Below, one piece after another: positions 1 through 5,997 of a DNA stretch of 20,264 bases (positions within the stretch are counted from its first letter, which is position 1; each line of letters begins with the position of its first letter). The notes under the pieces are model-generated. The model ran no database searches, was not told where the DNA came from, and saw only the letters and a list, made by a program, of their open reading frames with translations. Made by a program: the position numbers and the translations under genes. This stretch comes from a virus. The DNA is taken from positions 1 through 20,264 of IMG/VR virus record IMGVR_UViG_3300023119_000165, one strand, 5' to 3'.

Positions 1-232
1 AGTAAACATCAATCTTTTGGTCTTTCAAATCATTTAGATTTGACCTGCGATAATCAACAACAGCACGAAAGATTTCTTTTGGATCGGCTGTGAAATAATT
101 GATTGAATTTGATGATGCATCATTGTAGAATAACCTACCATCTTTTAGATTGATTGCTAATTCACCATCTAGTAAAGAAGTTGGTTGTCTTCCATCTACA
201 TCTGAATTTTTGATTTTGACTACATTCGCCAT
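1..232 (-). CDS. Tail-fibre / receptor-binding-type protein, N-terminal part (runs off the left edge)
   Basis: The gene starts at an ATG whose complement is 230-232 and runs leftward out of the window, so only about 77 residues are visible. They begin MANVVKIKNSDVDGRQPTSL and contain LLDGELAINLKDGRLFYND. The pattern 'P-T-x-L-x-x-GELAIN-x-x-DG-x-LFY-x-D' is typical of the N-terminal segment of many phage tail-fibre and Mtd-like proteins. The start overlaps the end of the next upstream gene by 13 bases, so the two are probably translated together. Function beyond 'tail-fibre-like' cannot be judged from the fragment. Confidence 0.7.
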   Translation of the reverse strand, partial: MANVVKIKNSDVDGRQPTSLLDGELAINLKDGRLFYNDASSNSINYFTADPKEIFRAVVDYRRSNLNDLKDQKIDVY

Positions 233-657
233 AGTTTCTCAACTTTCTTATCCATTTCTTTCATTCCAGCAATCAACAAAGCAATTAGTCTTGTGTAGTG
301 AACACCAGTGAGTTCACCTTTTTTGCTTTCTGCAAGTTCAGGATAAACTTGAACAACTTCTTCCGCAATTAAACCAGGAATATTTTTTTCTGTTTTTGAT
401 TTAATTGAATCATAAATGACCGGATGAAATTGACGAATCAGTCCCATAGCATTTTGAACTTCTTGAATATTTTCTTTAGAGGCTAAAGTTGATTCTTGAA
501 CTACACTCTGAACAGTGATATTTCCTGAAGCATCTCTGCGAACAAGCGTATCTGCTACATTCTGGTCCGTTGCAGCATTCAAATCATTCAGTGCTTGATT
601 GAAAGAATCTCGCCAAGTGCTAAAATCATCAGTTAATTCAATTGGATCGATAGGCAT
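220..657 (-). CDS. Short tail-fibre protein with S74-type intramolecular chaperone domain
   Basis: The protein has 145 residues. Residues 1-45 form a short acidic helical segment. A linker with VRRDASGNITVQSV follows, of the kind that precedes S74 domains. From about residue 60 the sequence 'ASKENIQEVQNAMGLIRQFHPVIYD' followed by 'IPGLIAEEVVQVYPELA' matches the peptidase S74 (endosialidase-type) chaperone domain: S-K-x-N-I, then the region around G-L-I-A-E-E-V. In that family the domain trimerises and folds the fibre and often cuts itself off. The C-terminus (GMKEMDKKVEKLWRM) is the expected coiled-coil end. It lies between two other leftward tail-fibre-like genes. The unusual feature is that almost nothing but the chaperone domain is present, so it may act in trans or cap a modular fibre. 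Confidence 0.8.
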   Translation of the reverse strand: MPIDPIELTDDFSTWRDSFNQALNDLNAATDQNVADTLVRRDASGNITVQSVVQESTLASKENIQEVQNAMGLIRQFHPVIYDSIKSKTEKNIPGLIAEEVVQVYPELAESKKGELTGVHYTRLIALLIAGMKEMDKKVEKLWRM

Positions 658-699
658 AGTATTGTCTCGGAAAAAAAATTAAAAAAAGACTTGACTTTT

Positions 700-1095
700 T
701 TAGGAGATTACTTTATTATAGAAGACAAGAACATTCGAACCATTTGCTATTGGTGCGTGAAACTGTAGAAGTGAATACGAATCCATTGATATGATTTGAT
801 ATTCTCGCACTTCATAATGTCCCGTGACGGGATTGTGAGCAGATGGTTTCTGAATTGCTCCTTCCAAAAATACTAAAGCATTATAAATATTTGTAGGGTG
901 TGCCAGTTTGATGAGAGTTTCACCGTCTGGGCTTGGATCACCAGCAACAATGGTTTCAATTGTATCAAACATTGAAGGCCTTGTTGTTTCAAGATATGCC
1001 TTTGAGACAGCATCGTCAGGATCAACAGCAGTGCCTACATTTTTGATACGAAAATTACTGAGGTTTAGATCTCTGTCCATGGTCGTTTCTGACAT
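700..1095 (-). CDS. Small tail-fibre-like structural protein
   Basis: The protein has 131 residues. The N-terminus contains LNLSNFRIKNVGTAVDPDDA followed by VSKAYLET. This 'N-x-x-I-x-NV-x-x-P-x-x-x-x-DAV-x-K-x-Y' repeat-like motif is common in phage tail fibres and baseplate-associated fibres. The remainder looks beta-rich and ends in a strand (SNVLVFYNKVIS). It is the first gene of a leftward cluster with an S74-domain protein and another fibre-like gene, and it sits 46 bases or more downstream of two T4-type late promoter boxes. A structural, late-expressed role is therefore likely. The exact partner is unknown. Confidence 0.7.
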   Translation of the reverse strand: MSETTMDRDLNLSNFRIKNVGTAVDPDDAVSKAYLETTRPSMFDTIETIVAGDPSPDGETLIKLAHPTNIYNALVFLEGAIQKPSAHNPVTGHYEVREYQIISMDSYSLLQFHAPIANGSNVLVFYNKVIS

Positions 1096-1140
1096 AATCC
1101 TTATACCCTATTGATGTGTTTGAAATTAGTTTTACTAAGT

Positions 1141-1163
1141 TATTTATGCTTTTAATATTTATC
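1141..1163 (-). promoter_or_regulatory. Two T4-type late promoter boxes for the leftward tail genes
   Basis: Read on the minus strand, 1163-1156 is GATAAATA and 1148-1141 is CATAAATA. Each differs by one base from the T4 late promoter TATAAATA, which is recognised by the gp55/gp33/gp45 machinery. They lie 46-68 bases upstream of the first leftward gene, a structural protein, where a late promoter is expected. Which box is used, or whether both are, cannot be told. Confidence 0.5.
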
Positions 1164-1175
1164 AAAGAATGATTT

Positions 1176-1844
1176 ATGATACTTCCAGAAAAACCAGATT
1201 ATACTTTTGCTCAACTCAAAACAAAAAACATTGATGGTAAAAGACATTACGTTACCACGGAAGGTGATTCCTTTATATCAATCACAACGCTCCTCGGACA
1301 CTTTAGCGCAAAAGGAATTGCCGCTTGGCGAAAGAAAGTTGGAGAAGAAGAAGCTAATCGAATCACTGCTGAATCCTCATCTAACGGCACAGCAATGCAC
1401 AACTCTCTTGAGGTATACCTCGAAGGGGGTGATTACAAAAAAACAATCAAATCTCAAAACGAGCAAAATCAATTTGATTGTATAAAAGATCATTTAGATC
1501 AGTATCTTCAAGCCACCTGGTGGCAGGAAGAACCTCTTTATTCAAATCGCCTCGGAGTCGCAGGCCGAGTTGATATGATTGGTGTCTACGAAAATGCGCC
1601 AACAATCGTAGACTTTAAAACTTCTCGCAAGTTTAAGAAAAAAGAGTATATCACTAACTATTTTGAACAAGCAACTTTCTATGCCATGGCATTCTATGAG
1701 ATGACAGGTTACCCAATCAAAGATATATGTATTCTCATTTCTGTAAATAAAGGTGAAGAACTTCAAGTTTACAGAGAAAAGGTGAGCAACTATATGGGTT
1801 CACTTCACTCAAAAATCAAAGAATATAAGGCATTACAAAAATGA
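1176..1844 (+). CDS. PD-(D/E)XK exonuclease of the RecB / MGME1-like type
   Basis: The protein has 222 residues. Visible family features in order: SITTLLGHF (about 35-43), typical of the MGME1-like N-terminus; ESSSNGTAMHNSLEVYLEG (66-84), with the conserved G-T-x-x-H; an acidic pair EE (118-119); GRVDMIG with D133; IVDFKTS with D146 and K148, the nuclease core D...D-x-K; and EQATFYAMAFYE (164-175), the Q-x3-Y motif of RecB-type exonucleases. Such enzymes degrade single-stranded or end-resected DNA and are frequent in T4-like marine phages. The start ATG has only a weak ribosome site. The end overlaps the next gene by four bases (ATGA), so the two are probably coupled. No clear rightward promoter is visible directly upstream. 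Confidence 0.85.
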   Translation: MILPEKPDYTFAQLKTKNIDGKRHYVTTEGDSFISITTLLGHFSAKGIAAWRKKVGEEEANRITAESSSNGTAMHNSLEVYLEGGDYKKTIKSQNEQNQFDCIKDHLDQYLQATWWQEEPLYSNRLGVAGRVDMIGVYENAPTIVDFKTSRKFKKKEYITNYFEQATFYAMAFYEMTGYPIKDICILISVNKGEELQVYREKVSNYMGSLHSKIKEYKALQK

Positions 1845-2113
1845 AATCCTTTTCAACTGTAGCTACACAACTAAAAAAGATGACTAAGATCGATCTTCTT
1901 CTCAAAAAACAAGCAGAGAAATTGATTGAAATGAATCCTTTCTTTCGTGAGCATCAAGATGAAAATGTTTTTATTCACTGGAAAAATGGTCAGCCATTTC
2001 TTCTTCCACACAAGATGACGGGCAAAGAAGCCAAGCAGCAAGGCTTTGAGACTATGGTCAACACGGTCCGTCTTTCCTCTATTCTTCAGGGAAAAGCTCA
2101 TATTAGCACTTGA
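1841..2113 (+). CDS. Small protein of unknown function, coupled to the exonuclease
   Basis: The protein has 90 residues. The lysine-rich, helical N-terminal half (QLKKMTKIDLLLKKQAEKLI) is followed by a compact segment with FFREHQDENVFIHWKNGQPF and a C-terminal helix. I do not recognise a family. Its start overlaps the exonuclease stop (ATGA), which implies coupled translation and perhaps a shared role in DNA processing. Its TGA stop (2111-2113) lies inside the -35 box TTGACT of the next promoter. Confidence 0.75.
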   Translation: MKSFSTVATQLKKMTKIDLLLKKQAEKLIEMNPFFREHQDENVFIHWKNGQPFLLPHKMTGKEAKQQGFETMVNTVRLSSILQGKAHIST

Positions 2114-2143
2114 CTTTTTCCTAACAATCTGCTAATATAAATA
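2110..2143 (+). promoter_or_regulatory. Sigma70-like promoter overlapping a perfect T4-type late box
   Basis: TTGACT (2110-2115), a 17-base spacer and TAATAT (2133-2138) form a sigma70-type promoter. Overlapping its -10 is TATAAATA (2136-2143), an exact T4 late promoter. The same spot could thus fire early with host sigma factor and late with phage factors. The -35 contains the stop codon of the preceding gene. Confidence 0.6.
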
Positions 2144-2144
2144 T

Positions 2145-2269
2145 TGAAACATCATGAGTCTGTGAGTCACGCCACTCAGCGAGGTGACGAGATCTTTCAC
2201 ATTGATATCAGAAGAATCCAGCGCACTCGATGAGTGATTTTCTTAATTTATTTTTCTGAGGATTTTTTT
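2145..2269 (+). other. Structured leader or small-RNA candidate
   Basis: About 125 bases separate the promoter from the next start codon and hold no convincing gene. Several short helices are visible: TGAGT (2163-2167) with ACTCA (2174-2178), or alternatively GTCAC (2166-2170) with GTGAC (about 2184-2188); and CACTC (2224-2228) with GAGTG (2232-2236), followed by ATTTTCTT. The last hairpin with its T-rich tail resembles a weak terminator. The stretch may be a regulatory leader of the 65-residue protein or a small RNA ending near 2245. Confidence 0.35.
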
Positions 2270-2467
2270 ATGTTTTCAAATTTACCATCAATAGAAGATA
2301 CTCCGGAGGAGATAGAGAAATTCAAATACAACTATCGCAAAGCGTGGGATTTTGATTTTCAGGACAGGAGTCCAACAGAAAAGGTCATGAGAGGCCTTTT
2401 TCAATCAACTTTTGATGCTAATGATAAATGTTGGCGAGAAATCGCACTACTTCAGAAAATAGCTTGA
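2270..2467 (+). CDS. Small acidic protein of unknown function
   Basis: The protein has 65 residues when started at the ATG at 2270, which follows a GAGGA-like ribosome site (about 2258-2262). It begins MFSNLPSIEDTPEEIEKF, is rich in aromatic and charged residues and has no membrane segment or known motif. A longer reading from 2234 would run through the hairpin region and lacks support. The TGA stop (2465-2467) lies inside the -35 box of the following promoter. Confidence 0.6.
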   Translation: MFSNLPSIEDTPEEIEKFKYNYRKAWDFDFQDRSPTEKVMRGLFQSTFDANDKCWREIALLQKIA

Positions 2468-2492
2468 CATTTTTAATTGACTGTGATATAAT
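2464..2492 (+). promoter_or_regulatory. Consensus sigma70 promoter with extended -10
   Basis: TTGACA (2464-2469), a 17-base spacer and TATAAT (2487-2492) are both perfect consensus boxes, with TG two bases before the -10 (2484-2485). It drives the gene at 2525 and probably the whole run to 3810. It should be one of the strongest promoters in the window. Confidence 0.85.
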
Positions 2493-2524
2493 GTGTTTTT
2501 GGAGTCAATTGTTTAGGAGGTTTT

Positions 2525-2794
2525 ATGGCACGAACTTATCGCAACCCTGCTTCGAAAAATTCTATATTTCGCAAACCACGGCATAAAGGAGCTTTAGTCG
2601 CCGCATCCGATGAATACGGAATTCGCAAAAAAGCAATTCCACCTACAGATTATGATGATATTCCTGTATCAGGAATACATGAAGACTTTCACCTTTATAA
2701 ATTGGATCGCAAAACTGATAAACTTTTTCGTGACCTTCGCAAGGAACGAGAGCGAATTTATAACGAAAGCATAGAACAACCTCAAATTGCCTGA
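2525..2794 (+). CDS. Small basic protein of unknown function, strongly expressed
   Basis: The protein has 89 residues and begins MARTYRNPASKNSIFRKPRH, a strongly basic N-terminus. A charged helical C-terminal part follows (LDRKTDKLFRDLRKERERIY). The start is set by a perfect AGGAGG (2515-2520) four bases upstream of the ATG. Promoter, ribosome site and coding start are all optimal, so high early expression is expected. Basic, early, small phage proteins often bind nucleic acid or host enzymes, but nothing here proves that. No family recognised. Confidence 0.75.
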   Translation: MARTYRNPASKNSIFRKPRHKGALVAASDEYGIRKKAIPPTDYDDIPVSGIHEDFHLYKLDRKTDKLFRDLRKERERIYNESIEQPQIA

Positions 2795-2852
2795 CAATTA
2801 AATCTTTCTTTAGGTGGGGGCTTTACGCCCTCATTCACATTTAGGAGAAAAT

Positions 2853-3038
2853 GTGAGAGAACTTTTAGATATAAGAACACCTCAACAACCAGCACACGAC
2901 CTACGACAAAGAGTTCATGAATTAAATCAAAACAAAAGAGGTGATTTTTATTCACTCTTGCCAGTCTATTGTGAAAGAAATCCTGTAGTATATTATTACT
3001 TAGTCAAGGAATATGAAACTAAATCTTATCGTTACTGA
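2853..3038 (+). CDS. Small protein of unknown function with GTG start
   Basis: The protein has about 61 residues. I place the start at GTG 2853 because AGGAG (2843-2847) lies at a good distance; reading further upstream would run through a hairpin with no ribosome site. The sequence contains ELLDIRTPQQPAHDLRQRV and ends in a tyrosine-rich tail. The ribosome site is in the loop of a possible hairpin (TCACAT 2835-2840 with ATGTGA 2851-2856), so translation may be folding-controlled. It overlaps the following gene by 26 bases in another frame. Confidence 0.55.
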   Translation: MRELLDIRTPQQPAHDLRQRVHELNQNKRGDFYSLLPVYCERNPVVYYYLVKEYETKSYRY

Positions 3039-3810
3039 AATTGACCGAAAACTTGCCACACACTTTGTTGAAAAAACACATTACTCGCCCATTATGCCAA
3101 GACTGACAAGACATTTTCTTGGGTTCTATCAAGAGAATGAATTGAAAGGTGTATTGACACTTGGTTGGGGAACAAGACCACGACACACAATTCAGAAATT
3201 ATTTCCTTCTTTGAACACCGATGATTATTTCGAAATTGGAAAGATGTGCATGGGTGATGAAATGCCAAGAAATTCTGAATCACAAATGATTGCTCAGACT
3301 GTCAAGTGGTTGAAACAATATCATCCATCAAGAATCTTTCTCTACACAATGGCTGATGGTATCATGGGCAAATGTGGCTATGTGTATCAAGCATCAAACT
3401 TTTATTATGGTGGTCAATATCTGACAATGGTTTATTTGATGCCGAATGGTGAGAAACTTCACCCTCGTTCCACAAAGAAACTTCTAATCGAAAATCAGGA
3501 ATTCTCAGGTCAGAAGAAACTTCACTGGATGACCAGAGACTTCATGAATCACAAGGGTATTCGCCTGATTGAAGGTCAGATGTTTCGCTACATCTATCCT
3601 CTGAACAAGTCTGCGAAGAGAATGATGGAGAAAGAATCCACCACAGAGTGGACAAAGAACTATCCAAAAGACCATGACTTGATTTGGTATGACAAAACTA
3701 CATTACCTAAACAGGTGATTCCAAAACCAGATTTCACATATGAGAATATGGAATTCAATCCTCAAGCACAGAAATCTTCTGAAATCAATTTGTTAGAGTT
3801 TTTCAGTTGA
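3013..3810 (+). CDS. Mom-like DNA adenine modification protein (GNAT-fold acyltransferase type)
   Basis: The protein has 265 residues. The core resembles phage Mu Mom: FLGFYQENELKGVLTLGWG (35-53), GDEMPRNSESQMIA (81-94, the D-x-x-PRN-x-ES signature), a helix ending in P105, and GYVYQASNFYYGG (122-134). The family modifies adenine in phage DNA (Mu Mom makes an acetamido-type adenine) and so protects it from restriction. The protein is longer than a minimal Mom. Its C-terminal tail ends EINLLEFFS, which resembles a T4 sliding-clamp-binding tail. The start follows AAGGA. It overlaps the small upstream gene and converges with the leftward gene at 3793 by 18 bases. The family call rests on remembered motifs and the substrate is inferred. 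Confidence 0.75.
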   Translation: MKLNLIVTEIDRKLATHFVEKTHYSPIMPRLTRHFLGFYQENELKGVLTLGWGTRPRHTIQKLFPSLNTDDYFEIGKMCMGDEMPRNSESQMIAQTVKWLKQYHPSRIFLYTMADGIMGKCGYVYQASNFYYGGQYLTMVYLMPNGEKLHPRSTKKLLIENQEFSGQKKLHWMTRDFMNHKGIRLIEGQMFRYIYPLNKSAKRMMEKESTTEWTKNYPKDHDLIWYDKTTLPKQVIPKPDFTYENMEFNPQAQKSSEINLLEFFS

Positions 3811-4491
3811 AATAATACTCTCTGCTTTTTTCTGGTCAAAATTCTCAAAGTTTTGATCAATGTATTTTAGAAACTCAATATATTGACTACGAACTTTTGA
3901 TTTTTTTGGTTCCGTGGCAAAATCAATCCAGCCAGGGTCCTCCACACTTTCACATAGATAAAAATTATTTGATATATTCTTTCTTTCATTCTCAGTGAGT
4001 GGATGATATTCATGTTGATTATTTACAGTAAGTAAAAGTATTTTTGATCTTTTAGGCAGAAGTTCCGTAAAGAACTTATGTGAAAATATATCATCACTAT
4101 AGTTTTCTTTTATGTTTTCGGATGTTACTCCTACTTCTCGCATACCGTCATGTTCTCGAGCAATTTGTCGTATGAATAAAAAATTTGTTTCTGTATCCTT
4201 TTTATATTCTTTAAATCTTTCAATTCTTCTTTGATAATCACTCAGTGTTTTTTCAACACCTCCTATCAAATGAGGCATTTTTATATTATATTTTTTTGAA
4301 TATAATATTACATTCTTTTTTTGCCATTCGCAATCGTCAAATAAATCTTGAGAACCTGTTATGAATAAATCAAGAGCCTTTTTAAAAGTCCAACTATTCA
4401 TATGATCCAAAGGATCTGATTGACCACCATAACCACATGATTTCGCCATCACCTTCCACCAACAATTACAACCTAATGATATTACTCGCAT
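3793..4491 (-). CDS. DUF1796-like putative papain-like cysteine peptidase
   Basis: The protein has 232 residues. It opens MRVISLGCNCWWKV, matching the 'SLG-x-x-C' opening of the DUF1796 family (putative papain-like cysteine peptidases), in which the cysteine is proposed as nucleophile. SDPLDHMNSW (about 25-34) sits where the family has its 'PFDW' segment. Later regions include LLTVNNQHEYHPLTENE. It is alone on the minus strand among rightward genes, overlaps the Mom-like gene tail to tail and has no obvious promoter of its own. It is more AT-rich than the ATPase gene that follows. An accessory gene acquired on its own seems likely; the peptidase activity is a family prediction only. Confidence 0.6.
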   Translation of the reverse strand: MRVISLGCNCWWKVMAKSCGYGGQSDPLDHMNSWTFKKALDLFITGSQDLFDDCEWQKKNVILYSKKYNIKMPHLIGGVEKTLSDYQRRIERFKEYKKDTETNFLFIRQIAREHDGMREVGVTSENIKENYSDDIFSHKFFTELLPKRSKILLLTVNNQHEYHPLTENERKNISNNFYLCESVEDPGWIDFATEPKKSKVRSQYIEFLKYIDQNFENFDQKKAESIISTEKL

Positions 4492-4498
4492 TTTTTTT

Positions 4499-4544
4499 CT
4501 CGAAAAAAGTTCTTGACATTCCTGACCAATCTGATATGATCTTA
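4499..4544 (+). repeat. 46-base direct repeat, copy 1 (promoter of tRNA-Tyr)
   Basis: This block is identical at 44 of 46 positions to 4670-4715. It carries a CTCGAAAAAAGTTC upstream element, the -35, the spacer and the -10. The two copies flank the tRNA gene. Confidence 0.85.
4513..4540 (+). promoter_or_regulatory. Promoter upstream of tRNA-Tyr
   Basis: TTGACA (4513-4518), a 16-base spacer and TATGAT (4535-4540), with TG at 4532-4533 as extended -10. The predicted transcript would start about 10 bases before the tRNA 5' end at 4560. Confidence 0.8.
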
Positions 4545-4559
4545 TCTATCAATGAAACA

Positions 4560-4644
4560 GGGGAGATTCCCGAGCGGTCAAAGGGGGCAGACTGTAAATC
4601 TGTTGGCTCAGCCTTCGAAGGTTCGAATCCTTCTCTCCCCACCA
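4560..4644 (+). tRNA. tRNA-Tyr (anticodon GTA), CCA encoded
   Basis: The acceptor stem pairs GGGGAGA (4560-4566) with TCTCCCC (4634-4640). The anticodon stem is GCAGA/TCTGT around the loop CTGTAAA, giving GTA at 4594-4596. The T arm is GAAGG-TTCGAAT-CCTTC. A long variable arm (GGCT-C-AGCC) is present, as expected for bacterial tRNA-Tyr. The discriminator A (4641) and CCA (4642-4644) are encoded. It has its own promoter about 20 bases upstream, so it can be made independently of the neighbouring genes. Confidence 0.97.
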
Positions 4645-4669
4645 ACCAACTCAAATTTTTTTTAAAAAA

Positions 4670-4715
4670 CTCGAAAAAAGTTCTTGACATTTCTGACCAA
4701 GCTGATATGATCTTA
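4670..4715 (+). repeat. 46-base direct repeat, copy 2 (promoter of the ATPase gene)
   Basis: Differs from copy 1 (4499-4544) at two positions only, both inside the spacer. The spacing of the boxes is the same. A T8 tract (4655-4662) between the tRNA CCA end and this copy could help end the tRNA transcript. Confidence 0.85.
4684..4711 (+). promoter_or_regulatory. Promoter of the AAA-type ATPase gene
   Basis: TTGACA (4684-4689), a 16-base spacer and TATGAT (4706-4711), with TG at 4703-4704. It duplicates the tRNA promoter and leaves a leader of about 60 bases before the ATPase start. Confidence 0.8.
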
Positions 4716-4777
4716 ACATGATGAGCGACTGAGTTAGTCACTCAATTTCAAAACAAGCCAAAACGAAAGGCATTTCT

Positions 4778-5752
4778 ATGGCAAAGCGAATCACACTCGA
4801 AGCCTTCTCCGCAGGTATCGTTTCTCACTACGGCCGAAACACAATGACACGCAAAGAAGTCATCGCCTACGCAAACTACGCAGGTGTCGGTCGCCCAGCT
4901 GGCTGGGATTCAGATTCTCCCGGTCGCAATCAGTTCCGCTACAACGCAACATCTGTTGCTCGTTCTTCTCGTATCAAGATTGACTACAATTCTCTGTCAG
5001 ATACCGAGACAACAGAGATCTTCGAAGATCTTGAGATGCTGACAGAAGTTGTCGCAAAGCGCAATGTGAATTCTCTCATCGTGAACGGCTCCGCCGGTGT
5101 TGGCAAAACACACACCGTTCTCGAAACATTAGCCAAAAAAGGATTAGTCAAAGATCGTGACTATGTTGTTCTGAAGTCCAAGACTTCTCCACTCGGTCTC
5201 TACATGACCTTGTTTCTAAACCATGACAAAGTGATTGTGCTTGATGACATGGATGATGCGCTCAAGAATGATGATTGTGCTTCAATTCTGAAAGCCGCTC
5301 TCGACAGCTACGAAGTCCGTGAAATTAGCTGGTCCTCCAAGAAGATGGTGAACACTGTCGGTGTTGACAAGAAGACTCGCACCGCAATTGAGAACGAAGC
5401 TCGAACTGCTCTGCTCAACGGCGAGACAGATGTTGCTCTACCAAATCGTTTCATCTTCAAGGGTCAAGTGATTTTCATCAGCAACATGCCATCCGAGAAG
5501 TTTGATTCAGCCGTCAAGTCTCGTTCAGTTTGCATTGACTTGACACTGAGTGACAAGCAAGTTTTCGGTCGCATGAAGTCAGTAGTTACCAAGCTGAAGA
5601 ATTCTGATATCGCAAAGCGAGCCTTGACCGGCATCATCGATAAATACAACAAGGGTCAAGTCAATGCTCCGAACATTCGCACCGTTCTCAACTACGCAAA
5701 TGTTCTCTCCAGTGGCGTCAAGAATGCTGACCGCTTGAGCAAGTATTGCTAA
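4778..5752 (+). CDS. AAA-type ATPase with N-terminal helical domain
   Basis: The protein has 324 residues. Residues 1-65 form a small helical domain that may bind DNA or a partner (TMTRKEVIAYANYAGVGRP). The ATPase core follows: Walker A GSAGVGKT (104-111), Walker B VIVLDDMDD (152-160), sensor-1-like VIFISNM with N236, and a probable arginine finger at R249 (AVKSRS). The gene has its own promoter and its G+C content and codon choice (many GTC, CTC, CGC) are clearly higher than in its neighbours, which suggests heavy expression. A chromatin, replication or host-takeover role is possible; no specific family recognised. It is followed by a hairpin that may protect or end the transcript. Confidence 0.8.
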   Translation: MAKRITLEAFSAGIVSHYGRNTMTRKEVIAYANYAGVGRPAGWDSDSPGRNQFRYNATSVARSSRIKIDYNSLSDTETTEIFEDLEMLTEVVAKRNVNSLIVNGSAGVGKTHTVLETLAKKGLVKDRDYVVLKSKTSPLGLYMTLFLNHDKVIVLDDMDDALKNDDCASILKAALDSYEVREISWSSKKMVNTVGVDKKTRTAIENEARTALLNGETDVALPNRFIFKGQVIFISNMPSEKFDSAVKSRSVCIDLTLSDKQVFGRMKSVVTKLKNSDIAKRALTGIIDKYNKGQVNAPNIRTVLNYANVLSSGVKNADRLSKYC

Positions 5753-5758
5753 TTCTTT

Positions 5759-5777
5759 TGCCGTGCCAAGCACGGCA
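5759..5777 (+). terminator. Perfect hairpin after the ATPase gene (weak terminator or mRNA-end stabiliser)
   Basis: TGCCGTGC (5759-5766) pairs perfectly with GCACGGCA (5770-5777) across a CAA loop, seven bases after the stop codon. The following bases (CTTTCAATATTC) are only mildly T-rich, so termination may be partial, allowing some read-through into the downstream genes. Confidence 0.55.
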
Positions 5778-5803
5778 CTTTCAATATTCATTTGAGTGAG
5801 ATT

Positions 5804-5989
5804 ATGTTTTATTATACAGTGAAAATTCGCACCACAGATAATCAAATCCTTGTAGTTAATGGTTATCAACAGAATGGTAAACTCACCAAAAAAGCCGCAG
5901 AGCAAATAGCCCGTGAAGAGTTGAGTGATCCTAAGCATTGTTCTGCCGCAGTATACAATTCAAATGGCAAAAAAATCTATTCACGATAA
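5804..5989 (+). CDS. Small protein of unknown function
   Basis: The protein has 61 residues from the ATG at 5804, preceded by GAGTGAG; a TTG at 5792 in frame would add four residues. It looks like a small alpha/beta protein: beta-strand-rich start (YYTVKIRTTDNQILVVNGY), then a helix (TKKAAEQIAREEL) and a last strand (SAAVYNSNGKKIYSR). No family recognised. It sits directly after the ATPase hairpin and eight bases before the next gene. Confidence 0.65.
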   Translation: MFYYTVKIRTTDNQILVVNGYQQNGKLTKKAAEQIAREELSDPKHCSAAVYNSNGKKIYSR

Positions 5990-5997
5990 GAGGAATC

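Noticed and set aside
1207-1485. 92-residue frame inside the exonuclease gene
   Set aside because: It is an out-of-frame shadow of a gene whose catalytic motifs are clear.
4437-4741. Open frames on both strands across the tRNA and its flanking repeats
   Set aside because: They are chance frames running through tRNA-Tyr and two promoters; their similar ends arise from the direct repeat.
5579-5938. 119-residue minus-strand frame over the ATPase end
   Set aside because: It runs across the ATPase C-terminus, the perfect hairpin and the next gene with no start signals.
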